Below are positions 16,799 to 26,062 of a stretch of 64,000 bases of DNA, piece by piece. Location: positions 1 through 64,000 of the forward strand of contig NZ_JADYVX010000038.1 of assembly GCF_020194175.1 (NCBI RefSeq). The letters are read 5' to 3'. This stretch comes from Bradyrhizobium sp. BRP22 (GTDB taxonomy: Bacteria; Pseudomonadota; Alphaproteobacteria; Rhizobiales; Xanthobacteraceae). Position 1 is the first letter of the stretch, and every line of letters starts with the position of its first letter. A model generated the notes under the pieces. It was given only the letters and a program-made list of their open reading frames with translations, was not told the DNA's origin and did no database searches. Both the position numbers and the translations under genes were made by a program.

Positions 16799-17970
16799 GC
16801 GGTCACGACCTCGGCCTGTGGTGCAGGCCGCTCTTTGTGAGGCAGTCCATAGGTCGCCGCAGCGCAGCGTTCCCAGGACAATGCGCGCGCATGAGCCAAC
16901 GCGCCCGCGGCAAGGCTGGCACGCAGTTCGTCGTTCTCGGCGATCCTGGCGATCGCAGCGGAAATGTCGGTGATATCGGGCGATACAAGGATGCCGCTCT
17001 GATCCGCCAGTACTGCGTCTGGAACGCCGCCGACAGCCGTCGCAATGCTCGGCACGCCACCAGCGCCGGCCTCGAGATAGACCAATCCAAATCCTTCGAC
17101 CCTGCCGGAAGAATCAGGAAGTCCTGTCAGGCAAAACAGATCGGCCGCGCCATAGATGTCGCGGATCTCCTCGTTCGGCAGCGGGCCGAGCAGGCGGACA
17201 TCGCAATTTGCCGTTTCGATCAGGCGCCGGAGTTCGTTGACGTAATCGGCCTCACCGTTCGGGCCGATCACGAGCCAGGTGATACGCTGGCGCAATCGTT
17301 CGGGAAGCCGCGCCAGCGCCGCAAGCGTCAGATGATGTCCCTTGCGGTGGGTGATCCGCGCCACGGTGACCATCACCAGCCGCTCCGGCGCCAGGCCGAG
17401 GCCGGCGCGGATGTCTGCGTGATCGCGTCGGTCTCCGAACCAGAAGTCCGAGACGCCGAGACTGATCGCACTGATCTGTCCGGCATCGACGGAAAATCGC
17501 TTGCGGAACAGATCTCTTGTATAGCGGCTATTGGCGATGATCTCGGTCCGCGGTCCGAACACGCCGGCGCTGCGGATCGCGAGCCGCTTCAGTGGCGTCT
17601 GGGTCTCGTTGATCTCGGTGCCGTGCACAGTCATCAGCACGCGTGCCGGCGTCTGCCAGCGAGACAAGGCGACGGGAATGAAGAACGGCCAATCGGCCGC
17701 ATGGATCACATCGTAGGGCCGCTCGCGTACCTTGTTGCGCGCCAGCATCATTTTCGCCGGCAGGTCCTTCATCGAATGCAGGCCGCCGTTAAAGCGGATC
17801 ACTTCGAACGGCAACGCGCGATCACGGCCGGCATTGTCCTGTCCGTAGTCCGGCGCCACCAAAGTGACGCGCGCGCCGAGTCGCGTGGCGGCGGCTGCGA
17901 TTTCTACTGCGTAGGTGCCGATCCCGCCCATGGCAGGAGCAAACTCACTGGTCAGCAGCAGGATGTCCAC
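16795..17970 (-). CDS. Glycosyltransferase family 4 protein
   Basis: 391 residues, GT-B fold. The N-terminal acceptor domain carries the glycine loop EFAPAMGGIGTYAVE. The C-terminal donor domain has RITHRKGHHLTLAALARLP and the E-x7-E-type signature VEGFGLVYLEAGAGG. It probably transfers a sugar from a nucleotide donor to the lipid-linked repeat unit on the cytoplasmic face. It is co-transcribed with the glycosyltransferase upstream (9-base gap) and the small secreted protein downstream. Confidence 0.88.
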   Translation of the reverse strand: MDILLLTSEFAPAMGGIGTYAVEIAAAATRLGARVTLVAPDYGQDNAGRDRALPFEVIRFNGGLHSMKDLPAKMMLARNKVRERPYDVIHAADWPFFIPVALSRWQTPARVLMTVHGTEINETQTPLKRLAIRSAGVFGPRTEIIANSRYTRDLFRKRFSVDAGQISAISLGVSDFWFGDRRDHADIRAGLGLAPERLVMVTVARITHRKGHHLTLAALARLPERLRQRITWLVIGPNGEADYVNELRRLIETANCDVRLLGPLPNEEIRDIYGAADLFCLTGLPDSSGRVEGFGLVYLEAGAGGVPSIATAVGGVPDAVLADQSGILVSPDITDISAAIARIAENDELRASLAAGALAHARALSWERCAAATYGLPHKERPAPQAEVVTA

Positions 17971-17979
17971 GTCGCCGCC

Positions 17980-19254
17980 TCAAGAGGCCGTGGCGGCGGC
18001 GAAGCCGCGGGCGTCCTGAATTTCCTGATGGTAGCGGTACACGCGTGCCAGTTGCGTGGCCGGCGTGAAGTCTCGGATCGCATCGGCGACTTGCTCGGGC
18101 GTGATGCTGCCGCTGTCGATGGCGTCGCGGACATCAATGAAGCGCTGTGCCAGAGTCTCTGCCATGTCATCGCGGCTGCCGTCGCGCGTCACGAGATAGC
18201 CGCTCTGGCCGTCATGGATGACGGACTCAAGCTGCGGCAGATGCATCGCGACCACGGGACGGCCGACCGCGAGCGTCTCCAGCACGCAGCGCGGCATGCC
18301 CTCGAATTCGGAGGTGAGAATCCCTGCATGCGCCTCTGCCAGCGTCTTCGCCATGCCCATGGCGTCCTTGAAGCCGTGACGAACGGTGATGTCCTCGATC
18401 GCGGCAAATTCACTGAAGCGATGCGGATCGCTGGTGCCGATATAATGAAAGCGGATCGCGCCGTTCAGCCGCTGCCGCAATCGCGCGATGGTGCGGAACA
18501 TCAGCGGCGGGTCCTTGAATTCGTCGAGCCTGCCCGCGAACACGATCTGGAACGGCGACATGCGTTCCGGGAACGGCTGCGGCTGGAAGATGTCGGTGTT
18601 GACCCAGGTCCACAGCGTATCGATCTTCTCCTTGCTGCGCGGATAGGTCTTCTGCATCCGCTCGGTGATGAACGGATTGACGCAGAGGAACTTCTCGCTC
18701 ATCGTCACCGCGAACCGCTCGCCGGTGTTGTGCACGAAGGAATATTTCCGGAGCAGCGAGTCCATCTGCAGTTTCGGCGCGCCCTCGCCATGCAGCATCT
18801 GCACGAAGGGAAGACGCAGGATCGCCGGCAGCCAGGAGAACTCGACTCGTCGCAGGTCGATCGAGCACCGCCGCGTCCGCACCAGGCGAGCGACCTGGCC
18901 GAAATGACGCAACAGCGCCATGAAGAACTGTCCGGTCAGCGAAGAGCGAATGGTGCGCGCGGCTTCACGCGCCTGGGCGTCGCTATAGCGCAGGATCGGA
19001 AGGAAATCGAAGGTGCGGCCACGGAACGTGATCCGGTGCACTTCACCGAGCGCAAGGTCGCCGATCGAATCCACGCCGACGAACAGGATGTCGGTGTTGT
19101 CGGGATGGAAGGTGATGAAGTCGCGGATATAGGTCTCGAGCCCGCCGACCTTTTGACCGCGCGGGTCGAAGGGATGGATCAGGCAGATCTGATAGCGTGG
19201 CCGAACGCGGCTTGCATTGCGGGCGCGCAGCGCCAATGTCACGGTCGAGGTCAT
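17980..19254 (-). CDS. Glycosyltransferase family 4 protein
   Basis: 424 residues from the ATG at 19254, which overlaps the stop of the WecG-like gene (ATGA). This coupling is why it is preferred over a longer open frame to 19461. The N-terminal half has HPFDPRGQKVGGLETYIRD, where GGLE is the GT4 acceptor loop. The C-terminal half has FAGRLDEFKDPPLMFRTIA and SEFEGMPRCVLETLAVGRP (E-x7-E). Likely a repeat-unit glycosyltransferase of the exopolysaccharide. Donor not predictable. Confidence 0.87.
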   Translation of the reverse strand: MTSTVTLALRARNASRVRPRYQICLIHPFDPRGQKVGGLETYIRDFITFHPDNTDILFVGVDSIGDLALGEVHRITFRGRTFDFLPILRYSDAQAREAARTIRSSLTGQFFMALLRHFGQVARLVRTRRCSIDLRRVEFSWLPAILRLPFVQMLHGEGAPKLQMDSLLRKYSFVHNTGERFAVTMSEKFLCVNPFITERMQKTYPRSKEKIDTLWTWVNTDIFQPQPFPERMSPFQIVFAGRLDEFKDPPLMFRTIARLRQRLNGAIRFHYIGTSDPHRFSEFAAIEDITVRHGFKDAMGMAKTLAEAHAGILTSEFEGMPRCVLETLAVGRPVVAMHLPQLESVIHDGQSGYLVTRDGSRDDMAETLAQRFIDVRDAIDSGSITPEQVADAIRDFTPATQLARVYRYHQEIQDARGFAAATAS

Positions 19255-20048
19255 GCGGTCTTCCGGATTCGTGCGTTGATGATCTGGGGCAGGGTTCGCG
19301 CAACGAGCCCGGGAACGGCGGCCATGCAGCGCGCATAGCGCGGCCCGAGCCGGCTCGGGTTGTTCAGCATGCGCCAGGCCCATTCGAGCCCGGCCTTCTG
19401 GGTCACCGATGGCGCGCGCTTCTGCGTGCCGGCGATGAAATCGAGCGCGGCGCCGATGCACAACACGCCGGTGCCATCGAGTTCGTCGAGACAGCGGGCG
19501 GCAAAGACTTCCTGGCGCGGCGCTCCAAGCGCGACAAAGCAGAGCCTTGCTCCGGACTCGCGGATCAGTTCGATCGCGTGATCGGCCTCAGCGGAATAAG
19601 GATCGAAGTTGGGACCCGGCGCATACCATCCCACAACCTGCAGGCCGTGGTACCGTTCCGACAAACGTTGTGCGGTTGCCTTCAGCGTCGCGTCGTTCGA
19701 CCCGAGCAGGAACACAGGAAGGCCTTTCTTCTGCGCTTCCTCGCACAGCGGTTCCACAAGATCAGCGCCGGTGGTCCGCTCGATAGGCGTGCCGAGCAAG
19801 CGAGAGAGCACGACGATCGGGAACCCATCTGCCGTCACAAATTTGGCGCGACGGTAAGCCGCCCGAAAGTCGGGCCGATGCTGCAGTTGAACGACATGGT
19901 CGAGATTCAACGTGCACACGCTGAAGTTCTCGCCTTTCTGGGCAGCCGATACGATCGAGTTCACAGCTTCGGGAAGTGAACCAATGTTGATGGCAATGCC
20001 ATCAACATTGAGATTGGACGTCCCAGGCTGCGTCTGTATTTCCGGCAT
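19251..20048 (-). CDS. WecG/TagA/CpsF family glycosyltransferase
   Basis: 265 residues. Family marks are the N-terminal VCTLNLDHVVQLQHRPDF and VTADGFPIVVLSRLLG segments, then LFLLGSN-like and FVALGAPRQEVFAAR, and the terminal EWAWRMLNNPSRLGPRY. The family includes N-acetylmannosaminuronyl and glucuronyl transferases (WecG, TagA, GumK-unrelated CpsF). The start at 20048 has GGAG seven bases upstream. An ATG at 20108 would add 20 unsupported residues. It is the first gene of a four-gene leftward operon. Confidence 0.9.
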   Translation of the reverse strand: MPEIQTQPGTSNLNVDGIAINIGSLPEAVNSIVSAAQKGENFSVCTLNLDHVVQLQHRPDFRAAYRRAKFVTADGFPIVVLSRLLGTPIERTTGADLVEPLCEEAQKKGLPVFLLGSNDATLKATAQRLSERYHGLQVVGWYAPGPNFDPYSAEADHAIELIRESGARLCFVALGAPRQEVFAARCLDELDGTGVLCIGAALDFIAGTQKRAPSVTQKAGLEWAWRMLNNPSRLGPRYARCMAAVPGLVARTLPQIINARIRKTA

Positions 20049-20255
20049 GTCGATCTCCAGGTGACAGAGAAGCCGAGATGCGCTGACGAACGTCGCCGGC
20101 ATGCTCAATGCTTGTGCGAAAAGGGAACTCGCATCTCGAAGATTCTTCCTCGACGAGCATCGTCACGAAATAGAACTATTGCGTCGCAACGATGGCGATG
20201 CCGCTGTGCAAAATGATTCAGCGTAGCGAATGCATTCACTTGATGGAGAGCAGCC

Positions 20256-21359
20256 ATGCAGATGTCGCGACGACGTGCACTCGCCATTCTCGCAGGCACT
20301 AGCGTTGCCGCGCGTGCTGGAGTTTCAAGCGCCGCGCCGGCGCAAAATCAGAGTCTCGGCGCGATCGCTGCACAACACGGATTTGCCTTTGGTGCTGCCG
20401 CCGGCCCCGTCATCGACAAGGATCTTGCCTATCGCGAGCTTTATACGACGCAGACGCGCATCATCACGACCGACGTTGCGATGAAAATGGGCACGATCGC
20501 GCCACAACCTGGCCCCAAACGTTTCGAGAGCGCGGATCGCCTGCTGCAATTTTGTGCGAGCAACCGGATTCCGATGCGCGGCCACTGTCTGATCTGGAAC
20601 GATTGGGTTCCGCAGTGGATCAAGAACATGAGCAATGCGGAGCGCCAGATGTTCTTCGATTCCTACATCGAAGAAGTGGTCAGCCGCTACGTCGGCAAGT
20701 TGCATTCATGGGATGTCGTCAACGAGCCGTTCTGGCCAGGCCACAAGGCGCCGGGTGGCTACAGGCTTGGGCCATGGTACGACGCATTCGGCGGAACCGG
20801 CTATATCCGCCGTGCTTACGAACGCGCAGCCATGGTCGACAAGAAAACCAAATTTGTCCTCAACGAGGCGCAGACCGAGCGCGATGACGAGGTAGGGCTC
20901 ATCGTGCGCAGCGGACTGCTCCGTCTTGTCGATGAATTGAAGCAGGCCGGGGTGCCGCTTGCCGCGGTCGGCCTGCAGGGTCATCTGCAGCCGCGCTATC
21001 CGCATGATCCGGGACGGTTTACCGAGTTCCTGCATCAACTCGCATCACGCGGCGTCGATATCTACATCACCGAATTCGATGTGCGCGACGACACGTTCCC
21101 CGACGATATCGCCACCCGCGATGCCATGATCGCCGAAACCGGCGAGAAATTTCTCACCAACGCGCTGCGGGTGCCGGCAGTCAAGATGGTGATCGCCTGG
21201 GAGCTGTCAGACAATTACTCCTTCTACACGGATGCCGCCAAGAAGAAGGATCCGCTGGCACAGCGCCTGCCGCGGCCGCTGCCTTATGATTCATCGATGC
21301 AGCGAAAGCCGCTGTGGTTCGCGATCGCGCGCGCGTTCGAGAATGCCAAGAAGGCGTAA
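20256..21359 (+). CDS. Tat-exported glycoside hydrolase family 10 protein with altered glycone site
   Basis: 367 residues. A twin-arginine signal (MSRRRALAILAGT) is followed by a GH10 barrel: acid/base Glu157 in SWDVVNEPF, nucleophile Glu273 in ITEFDV, and GLQGHLQPRY between. Bona fide xylanases have an E-N-x-M-K-W motif at the start of the barrel. Here it reads TTDVAMKMG, and the WH pair of the -1/-2 site reads WN (CLIWNDW). Catalysis is probably intact but the substrate is unlikely to be plant xylan. It lies inside the exopolysaccharide cluster on the opposite strand, and probably trims or depolymerises the cell's own polymer in the periplasm. Confidence 0.88.
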   Translation: MQMSRRRALAILAGTSVAARAGVSSAAPAQNQSLGAIAAQHGFAFGAAAGPVIDKDLAYRELYTTQTRIITTDVAMKMGTIAPQPGPKRFESADRLLQFCASNRIPMRGHCLIWNDWVPQWIKNMSNAERQMFFDSYIEEVVSRYVGKLHSWDVVNEPFWPGHKAPGGYRLGPWYDAFGGTGYIRRAYERAAMVDKKTKFVLNEAQTERDDEVGLIVRSGLLRLVDELKQAGVPLAAVGLQGHLQPRYPHDPGRFTEFLHQLASRGVDIYITEFDVRDDTFPDDIATRDAMIAETGEKFLTNALRVPAVKMVIAWELSDNYSFYTDAAKKKDPLAQRLPRPLPYDSSMQRKPLWFAIARAFENAKKA

Positions 21360-21367
21360 CAGAACGG

Positions 21368-22804
21368 TCATGCGCCGGAATGTTGCGGGCGCGCCCGCAA
21401 CATCTTGAACAGTGACGGCGCATAGAGCAGCGCCAGCACGGTGAGATAGACCGCCGCACCTGCTGCGATATGTGCGGCGAGCATGACCGCGTTCGCCGCC
21501 TCCGGGAACACTCGCAACAGCGCCGCCATCGCGACCGTTGCCACCGCGATGCGCGCGAGATGCGCAAACGGGAGGGTCAGCCCGAACAGCGAGAAGCCGA
21601 TGCTGAAACTGGTGGCAGCCGCCGCGGTTGCGGCGAGAACCGTGGCCCCGGCCGCGCCGGCGAGTCCCCAGTAGCGCAGGCAGATCACGCTGAGGATCAC
21701 CGTCATGGTGGCGTCGATGGCGGAAATCGCCATCATCCAGCGGGTGCGGTTGTGCAGCAGGAAGACTTGGTCGCCGAAATGGGCACGAAGGTTGCGGATC
21801 GCACCGGCGAGCGTCGCGAGCGGCAGCACGCTCAGGGTTGCCTGTTGAAACGGCGCCGCGATCAGAAGATGCACGATCTCGAACCGCAGCATGAAGATGC
21901 CGGTCAGGCTCGGCGCGAGGATCGCAACCAGCAGCGCGGTGTTGTCGGCAAGCTGCCGCATCGCGGCCTTGCTTCCGCTTTGTTCCATGCTCCTGACCGC
22001 GAGCGGAAAGGCGGCCGCCGTCACCAGCATGGCGGCAACTGCGGCGGCACGTTGTCCCAGACCGTAACCCACCGCGAATAGGCCGGCTGCGGCCACACCC
22101 TGCATCTCGTTGATGATGAAGCGCGAGGCATTGAGGCCGACCCAGCCGAGTCCGCCGCCGATGATCAGGGGAACGCCGTAATGCAGTGCGTGCACGACGA
22201 TCTCGCGATCGATCGGCCAGAGGCGGCGGCCATAGGCGATCTTCGGCAGCACGATCAGCGCGGCCGCCAGTTGCGCGATGGCGTAACCGGCCAGCGGCCA
22301 TTCGGCGGATTGGCCGAACAGTTTGATCATCACAAGGCCCACGGCGAAGCCGACCGCGGGCCCGACCACCTGCTGGATCGTGTAGACCCAGATCTGCTGA
22401 TGAGCGCGGGCGCGCTCGCCGATATAAAGGTTCAGCGAACGCGTGACCACGTAGGCGATGGCGGCAAGCAGCATGCCGAAATGCGCGTCGGGGGAGATGA
22501 CGAGGCGCAGCACGACGACCACGACGAGGCTCTGCAGCAGGACCGACGTCAGAAGTACCGCATTTTCGGTCCGGTAGAAGCGTGGCGCATCGCTATCCTG
22601 ATAGCGGCCGGAGAAGCGCAATGCATATTGCGACCACCAGGCGAGGAAGGCGATCTGCAGGAATTCGTGCGTGGCGGTAACCAGCGTGATGATGCCAAGC
22701 GTGTGATCGTTGACCACATGGGTCCAGACGATCATCGCGATCAGCTGGAACAGCGGGCCGACGAACTGCGCAGGAAGATAGAGCAGGGTGTGGCGCAGCA
22801 GCAT
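21368..22804 (-). CDS. Polysaccharide flippase (Wzx/MATE-like)
   Basis: 478 residues, nearly all hydrophobic helices (about 12-14), with the Polysacc_synt pattern: LGIITLVTATHEF in the first loops and a central NASRFIINEMQGVAAAGLFAVGYGLG segment typical of Wzx proteins. It would flip the undecaprenyl-linked repeat unit to the periplasm. Only three bases separate it from the acyltransferase upstream, so it is the last gene of the long leftward operon. Confidence 0.87.
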   Translation of the reverse strand: MLLRHTLLYLPAQFVGPLFQLIAMIVWTHVVNDHTLGIITLVTATHEFLQIAFLAWWSQYALRFSGRYQDSDAPRFYRTENAVLLTSVLLQSLVVVVVLRLVISPDAHFGMLLAAIAYVVTRSLNLYIGERARAHQQIWVYTIQQVVGPAVGFAVGLVMIKLFGQSAEWPLAGYAIAQLAAALIVLPKIAYGRRLWPIDREIVVHALHYGVPLIIGGGLGWVGLNASRFIINEMQGVAAAGLFAVGYGLGQRAAAVAAMLVTAAAFPLAVRSMEQSGSKAAMRQLADNTALLVAILAPSLTGIFMLRFEIVHLLIAAPFQQATLSVLPLATLAGAIRNLRAHFGDQVFLLHNRTRWMMAISAIDATMTVILSVICLRYWGLAGAAGATVLAATAAAATSFSIGFSLFGLTLPFAHLARIAVATVAMAALLRVFPEAANAVMLAAHIAAGAAVYLTVLALLYAPSLFKMLRARPQHSGA

Positions 22805-22806
22805 CG

Positions 22807-23856
22807 TTACGCTCCAAGCCAGCGGGCGACGCGCACGGAGGAGAAATGCCTGACCGCACCGAGCGCGGCGACGCTGACGATGGCTGTCAGCCCGATGGTC
22901 ACCGCAAAACTGGCAGCCGGGCCAAACTGGCGCAATCCCGCGTGATCGCGCAACAACATCACGATGAAGATGTGCCAGAGATAGATGAAATAGCTGCCTG
23001 AGCCAAGGCTCGCGAGCCAGGCTGCGCTGGGCTTCAGCACCAGCAGCGCAACGCTCAACAGCGCCGCATAGAGGAAGAACGACATCGAGTCGTAGACCGC
23101 GGCATCGCCGATTCCGGACAGGCGCACGGCCAGATACAGCAAATAGGCGAACAGCATGGCAGCGACAAGGATCGCGCGCATGTTCCGCGCGGTCGCATCG
23201 ACGAAGCTGGCCGTCAGCGCGCCGACCGCCATGAACGAGAACCAGAAGGGGATGTCGCGCATCCGGACTTCATCGACGAAGGATTCGGCAAAGCCAAGGC
23301 GGAACAGCAGCGGATCGAGGTAGCTTCCGGCGACAAGTCCGAAGCCGATTGCAAGGGCAAGCAGGATTGTCATCCGCTGCTCCGTATTCTGCCCGCTCGA
23401 ATCCGCGGCAGCATAGATCAGCCACAGCACGATGGTGCAACCGACATAGACGAAGACGTAGTAGTACACGAAGACATAGGCGAGCGCGAACCGCGCCACA
23501 GTTGTCGTGACGCGATGATCCATCGCGGGATTGTGCAGGGCCATGTAGAGATAGGCGGCGACGAAGGCGATGGCATAGGGGATCACCGCCGCCTTCAGTC
23601 GCTTGAACAGCGGTACGCGTCCGGCGCGCGCGGTCAGGTAGCCGGATGCGAACAGGAATATGGGTACGCAGGGCCGCAGCGCCGCATCGATTGCCTTGGT
23701 CCAGGCGAGATCGAGCGGCTGCGGCAGCGAATGGATCCCGATCACCATCAGGATGGCAACGCCTCGCATCGTGTCGATCACGGCATCGCGGCTCGTCGTC
23801 CGCGCATCCGCGCGAGCGTGAACGACGTCTGCCTGTGCCGAAGCCGCCAGGGTCAT
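22807..23856 (-). CDS. Acyltransferase family membrane protein (repeat-unit decoration)
   Basis: 349 residues, about ten membrane helices. It starts (after about 25 residues) with RDAVIDTMRGVAILMVIGIHSL, in which the GIH motif is that of Acyltransferase_3 proteins, followed by CVPIFLFASGYLTAR. It probably adds an acetyl, succinyl or pyruvyl-like acyl group to an exopolysaccharide sugar. Its ATG overlaps the stop of the second acyltransferase. Confidence 0.85.
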   Translation of the reverse strand: MTLAASAQADVVHARADARTTSRDAVIDTMRGVAILMVIGIHSLPQPLDLAWTKAIDAALRPCVPIFLFASGYLTARAGRVPLFKRLKAAVIPYAIAFVAAYLYMALHNPAMDHRVTTTVARFALAYVFVYYYVFVYVGCTIVLWLIYAAADSSGQNTEQRMTILLALAIGFGLVAGSYLDPLLFRLGFAESFVDEVRMRDIPFWFSFMAVGALTASFVDATARNMRAILVAAMLFAYLLYLAVRLSGIGDAAVYDSMSFFLYAALLSVALLVLKPSAAWLASLGSGSYFIYLWHIFIVMLLRDHAGLRQFGPAASFAVTIGLTAIVSVAALGAVRHFSSVRVARWLGA

Positions 23857-24965
23857 CAGGCGATCTCCCGCTGCGGGATCGGTGCCGCCACCGGCTCTGC
23901 GAAGCGGCGATCGTAAAGGTTGGTCAGGTAGCGCCGGACCGGCGTCTCAAATTTACGGAAGGAGAGCACGCTGGCGATTCCGAGAATGATGACGGCGAGC
24001 GGCGCCAGCACCAGCTTGGCCTCCGGCGAGCCAAACGACAACAGCCGCGAACCGAACGTGATGACGACGGTCGCGACCGGGATGTGCAGCATGTAGCACG
24101 AGTAAGTGAACGGCGCGAAGCGATCGAGCTTGAGCATCGATAGCCACGTCTCGCGACCGCTGCAATCGGGCTGGATTGCGAGCACCGCGATGGCATAGAT
24201 CGCCGCCAGGGCCGCCATCGGCGTCAGCCATGAACCCAGCAGCATGAACGCGGCCAGCGAGGACATCAGCAGGCCCGGTACCGCGGGCCAGCGCGCGATC
24301 CGGTCACGATAGAGATAGCAGGCGATGCCGAGGCTGAAGGCGGGGACGGCGCGGAACGCGCCGCCGTAATTGATCCAGTCGGCCCATGGCTCGGTTCCCA
24401 TCGCCACGGTCCAGAGCGTGTTGGCGAGTGCCGGCAGCGCGAACAGCGCGATGACCAGCACCTTGCGTCGTGCCGTGATCGCAACCATCAGCGGAAACAG
24501 GAGATAGCAGAACATTTCCGCCGACAACGACCAGCTTGGAAAGTTGAACGTCAGCCGTTCGCCGGCGAAGGCGTGCAGCAGGAAGATCTGCGCCGGCAGA
24601 TCGGAGAGCGGATAGCGCGCAGGATTACCGGTGTGCGAAATGCCAAAGGACAGCGCCAGCGCGATTGCGACATAGAATGCCAGGGTCGCCAGATGCAGCG
24701 GATAGATGCGCGCCAGGCGTCGCCAGAGGAAACGCCCGATCGCGGCGCCGTCGCCGACATCGCCGTAATACTGCCGGGCGATGACGAAGCCGGAGACCAC
24801 GAAGAAGAGGTCAACGAACAGATTGAAATGCCAGACATGGCCGATCATGAAGCGCCCGACGGCGAGGTCCTTGAAGTAATCGGAATAGTGCAGGACCACC
24901 ACGGCGCAGGCTGCGATGATCCGCAGGCTGTCGAGGTGCCGCATCGCGTTGGTGGTCTTGTGCAA
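23856..24965 (-). CDS. Acyltransferase family membrane protein (OafA-like)
   Basis: 369 residues, Acyltransferase_3 type: RHLDSLRIIAACAVVVLHYSD at the N-terminus (LHYS catalytic His), then FNLFVDLFFVVSGFVIARQY, FLWRRLARIYPLHL and FPSWSLSAEMFCYLLFP (SWSLS-E motif). Probable O-acetyltransferase for the polymer. The apparent start is TTG at 24965, and an ATG at 24944 would remove seven residues. Neither has a strong ribosome site. Confidence 0.88.
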   Translation of the reverse strand: MHKTTNAMRHLDSLRIIAACAVVVLHYSDYFKDLAVGRFMIGHVWHFNLFVDLFFVVSGFVIARQYYGDVGDGAAIGRFLWRRLARIYPLHLATLAFYVAIALALSFGISHTGNPARYPLSDLPAQIFLLHAFAGERLTFNFPSWSLSAEMFCYLLFPLMVAITARRKVLVIALFALPALANTLWTVAMGTEPWADWINYGGAFRAVPAFSLGIACYLYRDRIARWPAVPGLLMSSLAAFMLLGSWLTPMAALAAIYAIAVLAIQPDCSGRETWLSMLKLDRFAPFTYSCYMLHIPVATVVITFGSRLLSFGSPEAKLVLAPLAVIILGIASVLSFRKFETPVRRYLTNLYDRRFAEPVAAPIPQREIA

Positions 24966-24967
24966 GT

Positions 24968-26041
24968 TTAGATCCGCTTCGGGTTGAACTGATCTGAGGC
25001 GAGGGGGTGGGCGGCAAGGCGCGAGATCAGGTCGATCACCGTCTCACGATCATCGCGGGCAAGTCCGTTCCAGCGACCAAGATTCTGCTCGGCCAGCGCG
25101 ACATAGCGCGCACGCCAATTCTGGATCGACAGTGTGGCCGCAATCTGCGCTGCGGCGGCCGTCGGCTCGGCCGGATTAATGAAGATACCGGATGTGTCGA
25201 GCACCTCGCGGAAGATCGGCGCATCGGGCGCTGCGATCGGCAGCCCGGCATATTGGGCCTCGAGCAAGGGAAGGCCGAGCCCTTCGTCATGCGATGTGCA
25301 GATGAACAGGTCGGCCGCATCAAGCAGCTCCCTGACGCGCTCGGTGGGCTGATAATCGTGCAGCGTGACGCCCGGCATGGCTTGCAGCGTTTCCCAGTCG
25401 TCGCCCCAGCCGCGCCGTCCGACAATATCCAGCGTGGCACCGGCAAAACCCCTTTCGCGCAGCGCCTCGACGAGCGCAGCGGCGGCCTTGAAATTCTTGC
25501 GCGGTTCGACGGTGCCGAGTGCGACCAGCCGCAGCGGTCGCGGCATCGTTGCGCGGCCGGCGCGCTGCTCCGATTGCAGGCCGAACACGTTGCGCACCGA
25601 CGGACGGTACAGCGTGATCTCGGCATCGGATCGGGTATGGATGGCGATCCGGCGCCTCGTATCGTTGGAATTGGCGAGGAAGCGGGGATAGCGCCGCAGC
25701 GCGAGCTTGAAGGGACGCGCCATATAGAGGCGGGCGCGCGCGTTGAGCTCGGCGGGCCGCGTCACCAGGAAATCGTCGTGGATGTAGGGCAGCACGCGCG
25801 AGGCGAACGGCAACAGCAGCGGGCTGGGCGGAAAGCCGGGACAAAGCAACATCGCGGATGAGGTCGCAAGCCGCAGCGGCAACCCGAAGGTCTGCGTCGT
25901 CACCATCTGGCGTGTGCCGCGCGCGGTGACCGGCACCACATGGAGCGGAGCGAGCGCGGATGCGGAAAACAGTTCGAGCGTGATGCGCTCGAGCCCGGTG
26001 ACATGACGTCCCAGATGGGTGTTGTCGACGTAGATGTCCAT
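24968..26041 (-). CDS. Glycosyltransferase family 4 protein (mannosyltransferase-like)
   Basis: 357 residues. It has an N-terminal TGLERITLELF acceptor loop, donor-site ALGTVEPRKNFKAAAALVEAL (typical of GT4 mannosyltransferases), and the SHDEGLGLPLLEAQYAGLPI signature. Together with ManC in the same locus, a GDP-mannose donor is reasonable. It is in the long leftward operon, two bases from the acyltransferase. Confidence 0.87.
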   Translation of the reverse strand: MDIYVDNTHLGRHVTGLERITLELFSASALAPLHVVPVTARGTRQMVTTQTFGLPLRLATSSAMLLCPGFPPSPLLLPFASRVLPYIHDDFLVTRPAELNARARLYMARPFKLALRRYPRFLANSNDTRRRIAIHTRSDAEITLYRPSVRNVFGLQSEQRAGRATMPRPLRLVALGTVEPRKNFKAAAALVEALRERGFAGATLDIVGRRGWGDDWETLQAMPGVTLHDYQPTERVRELLDAADLFICTSHDEGLGLPLLEAQYAGLPIAAPDAPIFREVLDTSGIFINPAEPTAAAAQIAATLSIQNWRARYVALAEQNLGRWNGLARDDRETVIDLISRLAAHPLASDQFNPKRI

Positions 26042-26062
26042 AACGATGTCCTGACGCCGGAT

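Noticed and set aside
16837..19338. 833-codon plus-strand open frame across the two glycosyltransferase genes
   Set aside because: It is antisense to two proteins with clear GT4 motifs and coupled starts, and has no domain of its own.
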